The notes under the pieces: model-generated | Database searches by the model: none | What the model saw: the letters and a program-made list of their open reading frames with translations, nothing else | Told to the model about the DNA's origin: nothing | Source: Pseudomonadota bacterium | GTDB lineage: Bacteria; Pseudomonadota; Alphaproteobacteria; Rhizobiales; Rhizobiaceae | DNA length: 12,728 nt | Assembly: GCA_023433855.1 (NCBI GenBank) | Contig: JAEYTV010000361.1 | Location: forward strand, 1-12,728 | Reading direction: 5' to 3' | Made by a program: the position numbers and the translations under genes | In this document: piece by piece, positions 1 to 7,077 of the stretch | How positions within the stretch are numbered: the stretch's first letter is position 1 | Layout: every line of letters starts with the position of its first letter

Positions 1-549
1 CTTGTATCCCATCGAGCGGGCAATATCGCCGACGAACGCGTTGCAGTTGTACAAAGAGGCGTGCCAGACAGGAGAACTGGCCTGCAGCTTGCGAATGTTC
101 GCGACGACTTTCTTGTATTCGGGTTCGCTGAGCATGACCCGCCAGTAGGCAGACATGTACTCCGGTTCCAAATCTCCGTCGGTCCATCCGGTGGACGATT
201 CGACCGGCACCATGTGCCCGGCCATGTAGATCGTTGGATCATCCGACTTCGGTGCAAGCCCGGCGACCTGGGGGTTCACCATCTTTCCGCGGGAGTCGAG
301 AGTCCCGAAGACGACGTAAGAGTGACCGTAGGTGTAGGCGTAGCGGGAACGGAACTCGATGAAATATCGGCCAGACTTCTTCGGCTGCACCGATACGACG
401 TCGGTGGTTCGCGAGTTCGACGGTCCGGCTCTTGAGGAAGAGCCTGTCGTTGAACCGTCCGTAGCCCCACTGCTTTGACACGCGGCAACGCCGATTGCGA
501 GCCACGCGACGATTAGAATGCGGCTAAAGAGCAAGTACGGTGATGCCAC
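1..549 (-). CDS. Partial lipoprotein with a predicted circularly permuted NlpC/P60 (LRAT-like papain) fold; C-terminus beyond the left edge
   Basis: An open frame of 183 codons enters from the left edge. It starts at GTG 549; an in-frame TGA lies eight codons upstream and no ATG is available, which is why it is easily missed. The N-terminus is a lipoprotein signal: hydrophobic residues about 5-23 ending in GVAAC, with the lipidated Cys at residue 24. A Ser/Thr-rich linker follows (about 25-50). The body carries GHSYVVFG (His76), AGH (His112) and, near the break, YNCNAFVGDIA (Cys169). A His-first, NC..FV-later order is what permuted papain-fold NlpC/P60 and LRAT-type proteins show (compare the LRAT NCEHFV motif), so His76 and Cys169 are candidate catalytic residues. 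The family assignment is inference from motif order; similar hypothetical proteins are, from memory, common in Bradyrhizobium-type genomes. It may be an amidase or peptidase of the cell envelope. The Shine-Dalgarno match is weak. Confidence 0.72.
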   Translation of the reverse strand, partial: MASPYLLFSRILIVAWLAIGVAACQSSGATDGSTTGSSSRAGPSNSRTTDVVSVQPKKSGRYFIEFRSRYAYTYGHSYVVFGTLDSRGKMVNPQVAGLAPKSDDPTIYMAGHMVPVESSTGWTDGDLEPEYMSAYWRVMLSEPEYKKVVANIRKLQASSPVWHASLYNCNAFVGDIARSMGYK

Positions 550-661
550 GATCCGTTGCCCGCGATCGATTCAATAAGCCCAGGAATGGACGAGCATAAG
601 CCCACTTCCGCCATGACGTCAGTCCGGCGCCACGCATCACATCAATCCGCGAGAGGGGAGT

Positions 662-687
662 GGGAAGGCTCGGCTTCAGAGCCTCCC
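662..687 (-). terminator. Hairpin just after the 47-residue lipoprotein gene
   Basis: The arms GGGAAGGCTC and GAGCCTCCC form nine base pairs with one bulged A and a seven-base loop. The hairpin begins about 15 bases after the TAA of the upstream small lipoprotein gene. No T-run follows on the minus strand, so it may be a weak or factor-assisted terminator or an mRNA-stabilising hairpin. Confidence 0.4.
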
Positions 688-701
688 CACACTCGAATCG
701 C

Positions 702-845
702 TTACTTGTAGACAGGAGCAGCCGCAGGCTCTTCGTAAACCGGCGGTGGGGCCTTGCCCTTACCTTTCCCCTTGCCAATGTTGGCGCAACCGGCAGCGCC
801 TGCGAGAGCGATGCTTGTTATGACCATAATCAAAATTCTGCTCAT
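702..845 (-). CDS. 47-residue small lipoprotein
   Basis: ATG 845 to TAA 702, 47 residues. The start is supported by AAAGGA nine bases upstream. Residues 1-19 are a short lipoprotein signal (MSRILIMVITSIALAG) with lipobox AAGC, giving lipidated Cys20. The mature part is only about 28 residues: a Gly-Lys repeat (GKGKGKGK, residues 24-31), then PPPVYEEPAAAPVYK. The PVY motif occurs twice. A basic stretch followed by Pro/Ala/Tyr is common in tiny envelope lipoproteins such as entericidin-like or peptidoglycan-contacting peptides, but I do not recognise a named family. It lies between two other lipoprotein genes on the same strand, separated by 152 and 169 bases, with a hairpin after its stop, so it is probably transcribed on its own. 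Confidence 0.7.
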   Translation of the reverse strand: MSRILIMVITSIALAGAAGCANIGKGKGKGKAPPPVYEEPAAAPVYK

Positions 846-952
846 TTCGCGGGGTCCTTTCCCGAGTCTTCACTGGTCGCAATTGTGAACCTACCTGCGA
901 AATCCGCTGCGACCTAGTGCAGAAAAGTCACACATCGACTTTTGCGTCGGCT

Positions 953-967
953 TAATTCGAAGAATTA
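953..967. repeat. 15-base palindrome between two lipoprotein genes
   Basis: TAATTC, then GAA, then GAATTA is a perfect six-base dyad with a three-base centre in the gap between the YkuD stop (1015) and the 47-residue lipoprotein start (845). It could be an operator for the small lipoprotein gene or chance in an AT-rich gap. Confidence 0.25.
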
Positions 968-1014
968 CCAAGGGAATGCTGGGGATTCTGCCAGTCGCAG
1001 CGAAACTCGAATAC

Positions 1015-1608
1015 TCAGATTATGGTTACGCTCGTTCCCACCGGGGTGCGGTCGTACAATTCTATCACGTCGTCGTTCAGCAGGCGCACACATCCGCTGG
1101 AAACCGCACGACCAATGGACCATGGCTCGTTCGTGCCATGCACCCGGAACATGGTGTCCTTGCCGCCACGGTACAGATAAAGGGCTCGCGCCCCCAGGGG
1201 ATTGTCCGGTCCGCCGGGAACGCCGCCCGCATACTGTACGAGGCGCGGTTTTCGCCGCATCATATTCTCGGTGGGCGTCCAGGAAGGCCATTCGGCCTTG
1301 TGCCCGACACTCGCATTCCCCTTCAGGGAGAGGCCAGCCTGACCGACGCCGACGCCATAGCGCGTCGCCCATCCGCCGCCCTCGACGACGTAGAGGAACT
1401 TGTCGTTTGTATCGACGACAATGCTGCCGGTTTCGCCCCCTCTGTCATACCTGACACGCTGGCGGCGATATTCAGGGGGGATCGGCGCACGCTTGTTGTA
1501 CGTGACGCCATCGACTTCCACCATCTCGCGCGGAGCCGACACGCACCCACTCGCGGTGAGCGCTATTCCCATCAATATTAGCTTCCGGCGGGTAAATGCG
1601 TGATTCAT
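1015..1608 (-). CDS. L,D-transpeptidase (YkuD domain) lipoprotein
   Basis: 197 residues from ATG 1608. The N-terminus (MNHAFTRRKLILMGIALTASGC) has a twin arginine, a hydrophobic segment and lipobox TASGC with lipidated Cys22. The catalytic YkuD domain fills about residues 60-197. It ends in the family signature: HGTN (157-160) and SSGCVRLLNDDV (170-181), with His157 and nucleophile Cys173 both present. ErfK/YbiS/YnhG-type enzymes form 3-3 crosslinks in peptidoglycan or attach envelope proteins to meso-diaminopimelate through a Cys acyl-enzyme; they act outside the cytoplasmic membrane. The segment AEWPSWTPTENMMRR (105-119) is typical of the rhizobial members. The length is normal for these short paralogues, which lack a LysM domain. 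The Shine-Dalgarno match is weak (only GGA next to the ATG). It is followed on the same strand by two more lipoprotein genes, but the gaps argue against one operon. Confidence 0.93.
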   Translation of the reverse strand: MNHAFTRRKLILMGIALTASGCVSAPREMVEVDGVTYNKRAPIPPEYRRQRVRYDRGGETGSIVVDTNDKFLYVVEGGGWATRYGVGVGQAGLSLKGNASVGHKAEWPSWTPTENMMRRKPRLVQYAGGVPGGPDNPLGARALYLYRGGKDTMFRVHGTNEPWSIGRAVSSGCVRLLNDDVIELYDRTPVGTSVTII

Positions 1609-1831
1609 TCCGGCTTACTGATAGCGTCAACTCCCATGGCCATTAACAATGCTGTCAGTGCCGGCCAATATCTAAAGCTGAACTGAATCCTTCCTGATTC
1701 CGTGTGTGCTATTATTGTGACAGCCGCCGAGGGATTTCCCCGGATGGGCCGTCGAAGCTGAATTGAAGCTCTGGTTCACCGGCAGAGGCAGCTGATCGTG
1801 CCGTCGCAGGCGCCAAACCGCCGGCTGCGGA

Positions 1832-3460
1832 CTATTTGTCCTCTTCCTTCTCCCAGAACGCAGTTCCGCCGAGTTTCTTCATCTCTTCCAGGATTTTCTC
1901 GCGCGGGATGACACCGCACCGCTTCGCCCATTCCTCGTACTGCGCCTTCATCGCCGAAACACGCTCCGGATGCTGTGACGCGAGGTCGTGCATCTCCGTC
2001 CGGTCAGCCTCCATATCGTAGAGTTCCCAATCCTTGGGGTACTCGCGCACCAGCTTCCATTTTCCGACACGCACGGCAGCGTTGCCTTCGTGCTCCCAGA
2101 AGAGCGGCTCCGGCCGCTCATGGTCGCCGGCGAAGGATTTGACCAGGCTGACGCCTTCCAGCGGAAGGATGTCGTTGCCCTTGAAGGTAGCCGGGTATTG
2201 CGCACCGCTCACTTCCAGGACCGTCGCCATGAGGTCGGGCAGTTGGCCGGGAACGTGCCGCAATCCACCCCGCTCCGCGATGCCGCCGGGCCAATGCGCA
2301 ATCAGCGGGGTCGCAATGCCGCCTTCATGTATCCAATGCTTGTAAAGGCGGAAGGGCGTGTTCGACAGGTTCGCCCAGGCGACGCCGTAGCTTTGGTACG
2401 TATCCTCGGCCCCGGGCATGAGCGATGGATCGTTGCCGAGCTTCACCGGCCTGCCGTCACGGGTCTCTGCCCGCGCTATCATCAGATCGTCGACCAGTGA
2501 CCGGACGTTGACGCCATCGGGGATGTCCTCGGCACAGGCGCCGTTGTCGGAGAGGAAAATGATCAGCGTGTTTTCTAGCCGGCCAGTTTCCTCGAGCGCT
2601 TGAATGATCCGGCCGATGCCCTGATCCATGCGGTCGATCTGAGCAGCATAGACCTCCATGCAGCGCAGCAGCCACTCCTTCTCCTCGGCATTTTCCCACG
2701 GCGGCTGCGACGGATCGCGATCGGTGAGCATCCAGGACTTGTCGATGATGCCGGCCCGAACGAGCCGCGACAGGCGCTCCTCGCGAAGCTTGTCCCAGCC
2801 CGCGTCGAACCGTCCTTTGTATTTGGCGATATCCTCGTCATGAGCGTGCAGCGGCCAATGCGGCGCGGTGTACGTAACGTATTGGAACAGCGGCTTCTCC
2901 GGCGTCTCGCCATGATGCTCCCGGATGAAGGCCGCCGCCTGGTCGCTGATCGCGTCGGTGTAGAAGAATTCCGGATCGTTTGCCGCCTCCGCATCTATGT
3001 TCTCGTTTCCGCGGGTCAGCGTATTCGGATAGTAGAAGCTGCCGGCGCCGATGATCGTGCCGTAGAACTTGTCGAAGCCGCGCTGCATCGGCCAGCTATC
3101 GGTCGGCTCGGTGAGGTTCTTGGCGACGTGCCATTTGCCGCTGAGATAGGTTCCGTAGCCGGCTTCGCGCAGCACTTCGGCCATGGTCACGCAGCGGTGG
3201 TTGAGGTCGCCGGTGTAGCCTTCGGGTCCCATGTCGTACGTTAGAACGCCTATGCCGGTCTGATGCGGGTGCAGGCCGGTCATCAACGAGGCACGGGACG
3301 GCGAGCAGCGCGCGGTATTGTAGAACTGCGAATAGCGCAGGCCCTCTGCGGCGAGCCGGTCAAGATTGGGTGTCTGTACCTCGCCGCCATAGCAGCCGAT
3401 GTCGGAGAACCCCATGTCGTCGTTCAATATGATGACAATGTCCGGCTTCGTGCTGGCCAT
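1832..3460 (-). CDS. Cytoplasmic Cys-type sulfatase (arylsulfatase family)
   Basis: 542 residues from ATG 3460, with AAAGGA six bases upstream. It hydrolyses sulfate esters using a formylglycine made from Cys52 in CSPSRASLMTG (52-62), the full CxPSR maturation signature. Visible active-site parts: metal ligands Asp14-Asp15 (NDD), Asp305-Asn306 (FLSDNG), SGKWH with Lys109 and His111, APHWP with His201, and YKHW with Lys374. Order and length match Pseudomonas aeruginosa AtsA-type enzymes (about 536 residues), including the APHWPL and MEVYAAQIDRMD segments. There is no signal peptide, so it should work in the cytoplasm on an imported ester. It is the last gene of the transporter operon, 14 bases after the GntR gene. 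The true substrate is unknown; arylsulfatase is only the family label. Phosphonate monoester hydrolase was considered, but the N-terminal motifs fit the AtsA branch better. Maturation needs an FGE enzyme, not encoded here. Confidence 0.94.
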   Translation of the reverse strand: MASTKPDIVIILNDDMGFSDIGCYGGEVQTPNLDRLAAEGLRYSQFYNTARCSPSRASLMTGLHPHQTGIGVLTYDMGPEGYTGDLNHRCVTMAEVLREAGYGTYLSGKWHVAKNLTEPTDSWPMQRGFDKFYGTIIGAGSFYYPNTLTRGNENIDAEAANDPEFFYTDAISDQAAAFIREHHGETPEKPLFQYVTYTAPHWPLHAHDEDIAKYKGRFDAGWDKLREERLSRLVRAGIIDKSWMLTDRDPSQPPWENAEEKEWLLRCMEVYAAQIDRMDQGIGRIIQALEETGRLENTLIIFLSDNGACAEDIPDGVNVRSLVDDLMIARAETRDGRPVKLGNDPSLMPGAEDTYQSYGVAWANLSNTPFRLYKHWIHEGGIATPLIAHWPGGIAERGGLRHVPGQLPDLMATVLEVSGAQYPATFKGNDILPLEGVSLVKSFAGDHERPEPLFWEHEGNAAVRVGKWKLVREYPKDWELYDMEADRTEMHDLASQHPERVSAMKAQYEEWAKRCGVIPREKILEEMKKLGGTAFWEKEEDK

Positions 3461-3474
3461 GATCCGTCCTTTCG

Positions 3475-4242
3475 CTATGCATCTGCCTTGGCGCCACGGC
3501 GCGTTAGTCTGATCGAGAACTTGAAACGGTCCGGCACGTAGACTGCACGAAGCAGTTCCAGCGTCCTCCCCGCCGTGTCGCGGGTCAAACGCTCGACGCT
3601 CGTCAGCGGCTGGCCTTGCTCGATGTCCAGGTGTCGCGCCTGCTCCGCATCGGCGAGCGTCGCACCGATCGTCTGTTCGGCCTCCCTGATCTCGAAGCCC
3701 AGTTCGTCTTCGAAGATCTTGTAGATGGCAGCGTCGGCAAGGTCGCGGCTCTCAAGCTCGAGGCCGATATCGGGCGGATAGAAGGCCTGCTCGATGGCGA
3801 CGGGAATGCCATCGACCACGCGCAGCCGGCGCAGTTCGAACACCGCCCGCTCCTTCAGGGCCGTCGCAACGGCGGTATCGTGCCTGTTGGTCATTTCCTG
3901 ATGCAGGATGATCCCGCTTGGCTCCGATCCCGACTCTCGTATCGTCTCGACAAAGCCCAGCAGCGTGCCGCCCCAGTTCTCGATGTCGGTGGATCGAAGG
4001 AACGTGCCCTTGCCGCGCGTTCGCGAGAACATGCCTTCGTCGACAAGTTGCTGAAGCGCGCTGCGGATGGTGACGCGGCTGACGCCGAATATCTTGCCAA
4101 GCTCGGCTTCGGTCTTCAGCCGGCCCTCGCTGTCGACCAGTCCGCCGCGCAATGTTTCCTGCCTGATCAGCCGCCTGACCTGGACATGCATGGGAACGCG
4201 ACTGGCTGTATCAATCGCCGCGAAGCCACCCTTCCCTTTCAT
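3475..4242 (-). CDS. GntR-family transcriptional regulator, HutC/UTRA subfamily
   Basis: 255 residues from ATG 4242, overlapping the ATPase stop by four bases (ATGA). An N-terminal winged helix spans about 17-84: helix-turn-helix LGKIFGVSRVTIRSALQQL (48-66), then wing GMFSRTRGKGTFL (70-82). The effector-binding UTRA domain fills about 95-245 (LRRLRVVDGIPVAIEQAFYP is typical). The position corresponding to the usual LPSE reads LKTE. Such proteins are usually repressors released by a sugar, sugar phosphate or other small ligand. Its place between the transporter and the sulfatase genes makes it the probable local regulator of this operon, hence autoregulated. The likely targets are the AAGT-N4-ACTT palindromes upstream of the binding-protein gene; this link is inference. 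Confidence 0.93.
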   Translation of the reverse strand: MKGKGGFAAIDTASRVPMHVQVRRLIRQETLRGGLVDSEGRLKTEAELGKIFGVSRVTIRSALQQLVDEGMFSRTRGKGTFLRSTDIENWGGTLLGFVETIRESGSEPSGIILHQEMTNRHDTAVATALKERAVFELRRLRVVDGIPVAIEQAFYPPDIGLELESRDLADAAIYKIFEDELGFEIREAEQTIGATLADAEQARHLDIEQGQPLTSVERLTRDTAGRTLELLRAVYVPDRFKFSIRLTRRGAKADA

Positions 4243-5303
4243 GGCTGCACGACCTCGAGCCTCTCCCCGGTTGCTGGATCGAAGACGTGCACGTCTTTGG
4301 CATCCGCTGACATCCAGGTTTTCTCCCCTTCCCGGTGAGCCTCGGCATGGGCTATGCGCGCGCGCGCCGATCCGCCTTCGAACCTCAGGTCTGCGATCGC
4401 GGTGTCACCCAGATTTTCGATCAGTTCGACAGTCGCCGGGATACCTTCCGCACCAAGCTTCAAGGCGCTCGGTCGGATGCCGACTTGGATGTCTCCGCTG
4501 GCCCCGCCGACGGCGACCGGCAGCGCATAACCGCCGACCACCGGCGCTCCGTTCTCGATCCGCCCTGCAAATATGTTCATCGGCGGGCTGCCGATGAATC
4601 CTGCGACATCGACCGAATTAGGCCTGGCGAAAACCTCCGCCGGGCTGCCTATCTGACGGATCTCGCCGTCCATGAAGACGGCCATGCGGTCGGCGAGCGT
4701 CAGCGCCTCTTCCTGGTCGTGCGTGACATAGACAGTGGTCACCCCAAGACTGCGCTGCAACCGCTTCAGCTCGATCCGGGTCTCCAATCGCAGCTTGGCG
4801 TCGAGGTTGGACAGCGGTTCATCGAGCAGGAATAGGCTTGCCTTGCGCACGATCGCACGGGCAAGCGCGCAACGCTGCTGCTGGCCGCCGGAAAGCTGGC
4901 CCGGACGACGGTCCAGCAGATGCTCGATCCGGACCTTTTGCGCGGCTTCCCTCACTCGTGAATCGATCTCTTCTTTAGGCGTCTTCGCCATTTCAAGAGG
5001 GAACGAGATGTTTTGGGCCACGGTCATATGCGGGTAAAGCGCATAGCTCTGAAACACCATCGCCACGTCACGGTCCTGAGCGTCCAGCGCGGTCACATCC
5101 TTGCCGTCGAAGAGAATTTGGCCGCGCGTTGGCTTGTCGAGACCCGCCAGCAGCCGAAGCGTCGTGCTCTTGCCCGATCCGGAGGGGCCGAGCAGCGCGA
5201 AGAACTCGCCCGGCTTGATCTCGACGTCGACGCCTTTCAGGGCCGCCACGTCACCGTGATACTTGGCGATGCCTTCCAGTTTGATATGCCCACGTTCCGT
5301 CAT
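4239..5303 (-). CDS. ABC transporter ATP-binding protein (UgpC/MalK type)
   Basis: 354 residues. The frame stays open upstream to 5522, but the real start is ATG 5303: it follows a strong GGGGGGAGGA site and overlaps the permease stop by four bases. All nucleotide-binding elements are present: Walker A GPSGSGKST (39-47), Q-loop Gln85, signature LSGGQ (137-141), Walker B LFLLDEP (157-163), D-loop SNLDAK and H-loop His195. The C-terminal 120 residues are the MalK-like TOBE/OB region, with GIRPSALKLG as the usual motif. The protein energises the CUT1 importer at the inner face of the membrane; in rhizobia one such ATPase may serve several importers. Proteins of this type are often about 350-370 residues, so it is complete. 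Confidence 0.94.
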   Translation of the reverse strand: MTERGHIKLEGIAKYHGDVAALKGVDVEIKPGEFFALLGPSGSGKSTTLRLLAGLDKPTRGQILFDGKDVTALDAQDRDVAMVFQSYALYPHMTVAQNISFPLEMAKTPKEEIDSRVREAAQKVRIEHLLDRRPGQLSGGQQQRCALARAIVRKASLFLLDEPLSNLDAKLRLETRIELKRLQRSLGVTTVYVTHDQEEALTLADRMAVFMDGEIRQIGSPAEVFARPNSVDVAGFIGSPPMNIFAGRIENGAPVVGGYALPVAVGGASGDIQVGIRPSALKLGAEGIPATVELIENLGDTAIADLRFEGGSARARIAHAEAHREGEKTWMSADAKDVHVFDPATGERLEVVQP

Positions 5304-6133
5304 CGGCGTCCTCCCCCCTTCACCGCGCCGACAGTGAGGCCTTTCACGATATGCTGCTGTGCGACTATGCCGAGGATGACGACCGGCAACATGGCGATCA
5401 CGGACACCGCGGCGAGTTGCGCCCAGAGGGTCTGCTCGACCGAAACGAAATTGAACATGGCGATGGTGACGGGCCGCACCGTGTTGCCACTCAGCACGAC
5501 CGCGAACAGGAATTCGTTCCACGCATTCAGGAAAACGAATACGACCGTGACCGCGATGCCGCCCTTCACCTGCGGGATGATGATGCGCCGAAGCGCCGTC
5601 AATCGGCTGGCTCCGTCAACGGCTGCCGCCTCCTCCATTTCCAGCGGGATGTCCTCGAAATACGAGACCATGAGCCAGATGGCGAAGGGCAGCGAGAAGG
5701 ACAGGTAGATGATGATGATGCCGTGATAGGTGTCCATCCAGCCGATGTTCTTCAGCACAAGGAAGTACGGAATGATGATGCCCACCGGCGGCAGCATCTG
5801 TGTCGCCAGCACATAAAATCCCGCGCCGCGCTTGCCCGGCACCTGAAGCCGAGCGAGCGCATAGGCGGCGGGTATCGCGAGAACCATCGTGATGATCGTC
5901 GTCCCGACCGAAATGACGATGCTGCTCCAGACATTCGGCAGGATCGACTGCGTTCCGAAGAGGACGGATCGGTATGCCGCCAGGGTCGGCTCGAAGAAGA
6001 ACTTCGGCGGATAGGCGAGAATGTCCTGCTCCGTCTTCAGGGAGTTCAGCACGCTCCACAGAATCGGGAAGACCCAGGCGACAACAAAGACGGTCACCGC
6101 GAGCGCGATCAGGGTCTTGCGAAAAACTCTCAT
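5300..6133 (-). CDS. ABC transporter permease 2 (UgpE/MalG type, CUT1)
   Basis: 277 residues from ATG 6133. The frame extends upstream to 6505, but that part is a shadow of the other permease; ATG 6133 overlaps its stop by four bases. Six membrane segments can be seen, starting with LIALAVTVFVVAWVFPIL (8-25) and a second at about 70-95. The EAA loop, EEAAAVDGASRLTALRRIIIP (168-187), contacts the ATPase. The N-terminal start with Arg/Lys and one transmembrane helix, followed by an extracytoplasmic YPPKFFFEPTLAAYRSV segment, is the usual MalG-type layout. With the preceding permease it forms the heterodimeric channel of a sugar-type importer. Substrate is not readable from sequence. Confidence 0.93.
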   Translation of the reverse strand: MRVFRKTLIALAVTVFVVAWVFPILWSVLNSLKTEQDILAYPPKFFFEPTLAAYRSVLFGTQSILPNVWSSIVISVGTTIITMVLAIPAAYALARLQVPGKRGAGFYVLATQMLPPVGIIIPYFLVLKNIGWMDTYHGIIIIYLSFSLPFAIWLMVSYFEDIPLEMEEAAAVDGASRLTALRRIIIPQVKGGIAVTVVFVFLNAWNEFLFAVVLSGNTVRPVTIAMFNFVSVEQTLWAQLAAVSVIAMLPVVILGIVAQQHIVKGLTVGAVKGGGRR

Positions 6134-7077
6134 GCGGCGCGCTCCCGTCTGATCAGGAACAGCAGCGCGGAGATCAGGATCGTCACGATCAGAAGCGCGA
6201 CGGCCAGCGCCGAACCGTAACCGAGGGAAAGCTCGGTGAAGGACTTGCGATAGGCATAGAGATTGAGGATTTCGGTCGCGGTTCCGGGGCCGCCTGCCGT
6301 CACGACATAGATCGCTGCGAAAGCCGTCAGGGCCACCATGGTGCGCATGATGATGACCATTACGATCGCCGGCCGGATCAGCGGCAGGGTGATGCGCACG
6401 AAACGCTGCCAGGAATTGGCGCGGTCGATGCGGGCTGCCTCGTATATATCTTCCGGCAGCGCTGCGAGGCTCGCCAGCAGCACCATGAAGGCGAACGGGG
6501 TCCACTGCCAGGTGTGAATCACGATGACCGACACCATCGCCAGAACCGGGTCGCCGAGCCAGTTCTTGCTGCCCAGCCCCGCGGTGATCGAAAGATAGTC
6601 GACGACGCCGAATTCAGGGGTGAGCATGAAGGACCGCCAGACCATGCCGACCACTGCAGGAGAGAGGACCACCGGCAAGATGGCAATGATGCGGAAAAGC
6701 GTCTGGCCTCGCTTCATCTTCATGAGCAGCAGAGCCAGCGCCAAGCCGAGCATGACCTGCAGCACGACCGTGGAGATCGTGTAGACCAGGCTTAGCACGA
6801 GCGATTCCCAGAAACGTGGATCGGCAATCAGCTGACTGTAATTCGCGGTGCCGACATACCCGTCCATGAACGGCATCGCCAAGTCCATCCTTTGCGTGCT
6901 GATCCAGACCAGGAAGAGCAGCGGAAAGGTGGTCGTGGCGATCAATGCAAGAAAGGCGGGGGCGAGCAAAGCAGTCGCGAAGCGCTTTTCGCGCCGGCGC
7001 GACTGCCGCTCATAATTCGCAACGCCGAGGACTGGAGCCGACTCTCCGGCGGAAGCGACACCAGTGCCAGGCATCAC
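6130..7077 (-). CDS. ABC transporter permease 1 (UgpA/MalF type, CUT1)
   Basis: 315 residues if started at GTG 7077, 314 if at ATG 7074. GTG overlaps the binding-protein stop by four bases; ATG shares one base with it (TGATG). A basic cytoplasmic head (QSRRREKRF, 25-33) precedes six membrane segments, beginning at about 35-60 (ALLAPAFLALIATTTFPLLFL). The EAA loop, YEAARIDRANSWQRFVRITLP (212-232), is intact. The stretch TAGGPGTATEILNLYAYRKSF is highly typical of CUT1 MalF-type permeases. It is the partner of permease 2 in the inner membrane and is translationally coupled to its neighbours on both sides. Confidence 0.93.
   Translation of the reverse strand: MMPGTGVASAGESAPVLGVANYERQSRRREKRFATALLAPAFLALIATTTFPLLFLVWISTQRMDLAMPFMDGYVGTANYSQLIADPRFWESLVLSLVYTISTVVLQVMLGLALALLLMKMKRGQTLFRIIAILPVVLSPAVVGMVWRSFMLTPEFGVVDYLSITAGLGSKNWLGDPVLAMVSVIVIHTWQWTPFAFMVLLASLAALPEDIYEAARIDRANSWQRFVRITLPLIRPAIVMVIIMRTMVALTAFAAIYVVTAGGPGTATEILNLYAYRKSFTELSLGYGSALAVALLIVTILISALLFLIRRERAA

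Noticed and set aside
817..824. GTTATGAC, the core of the operator motif, inside the small lipoprotein gene
   Set aside because: Only eight bases match and the palindromic arms are missing; expected by chance.
660..917. 85-residue plus-strand frame
   Set aside because: It is the complement of the small lipoprotein gene, which has ribosome-binding site, lipobox and proper stop; the plus frame has none of these.
1807..1831. Imperfect CGCAG/CTGCG hairpin after the sulfatase stop as a terminator
   Set aside because: The stem is interrupted by unpaired bases after five pairs and no T-run follows; too weak to annotate.
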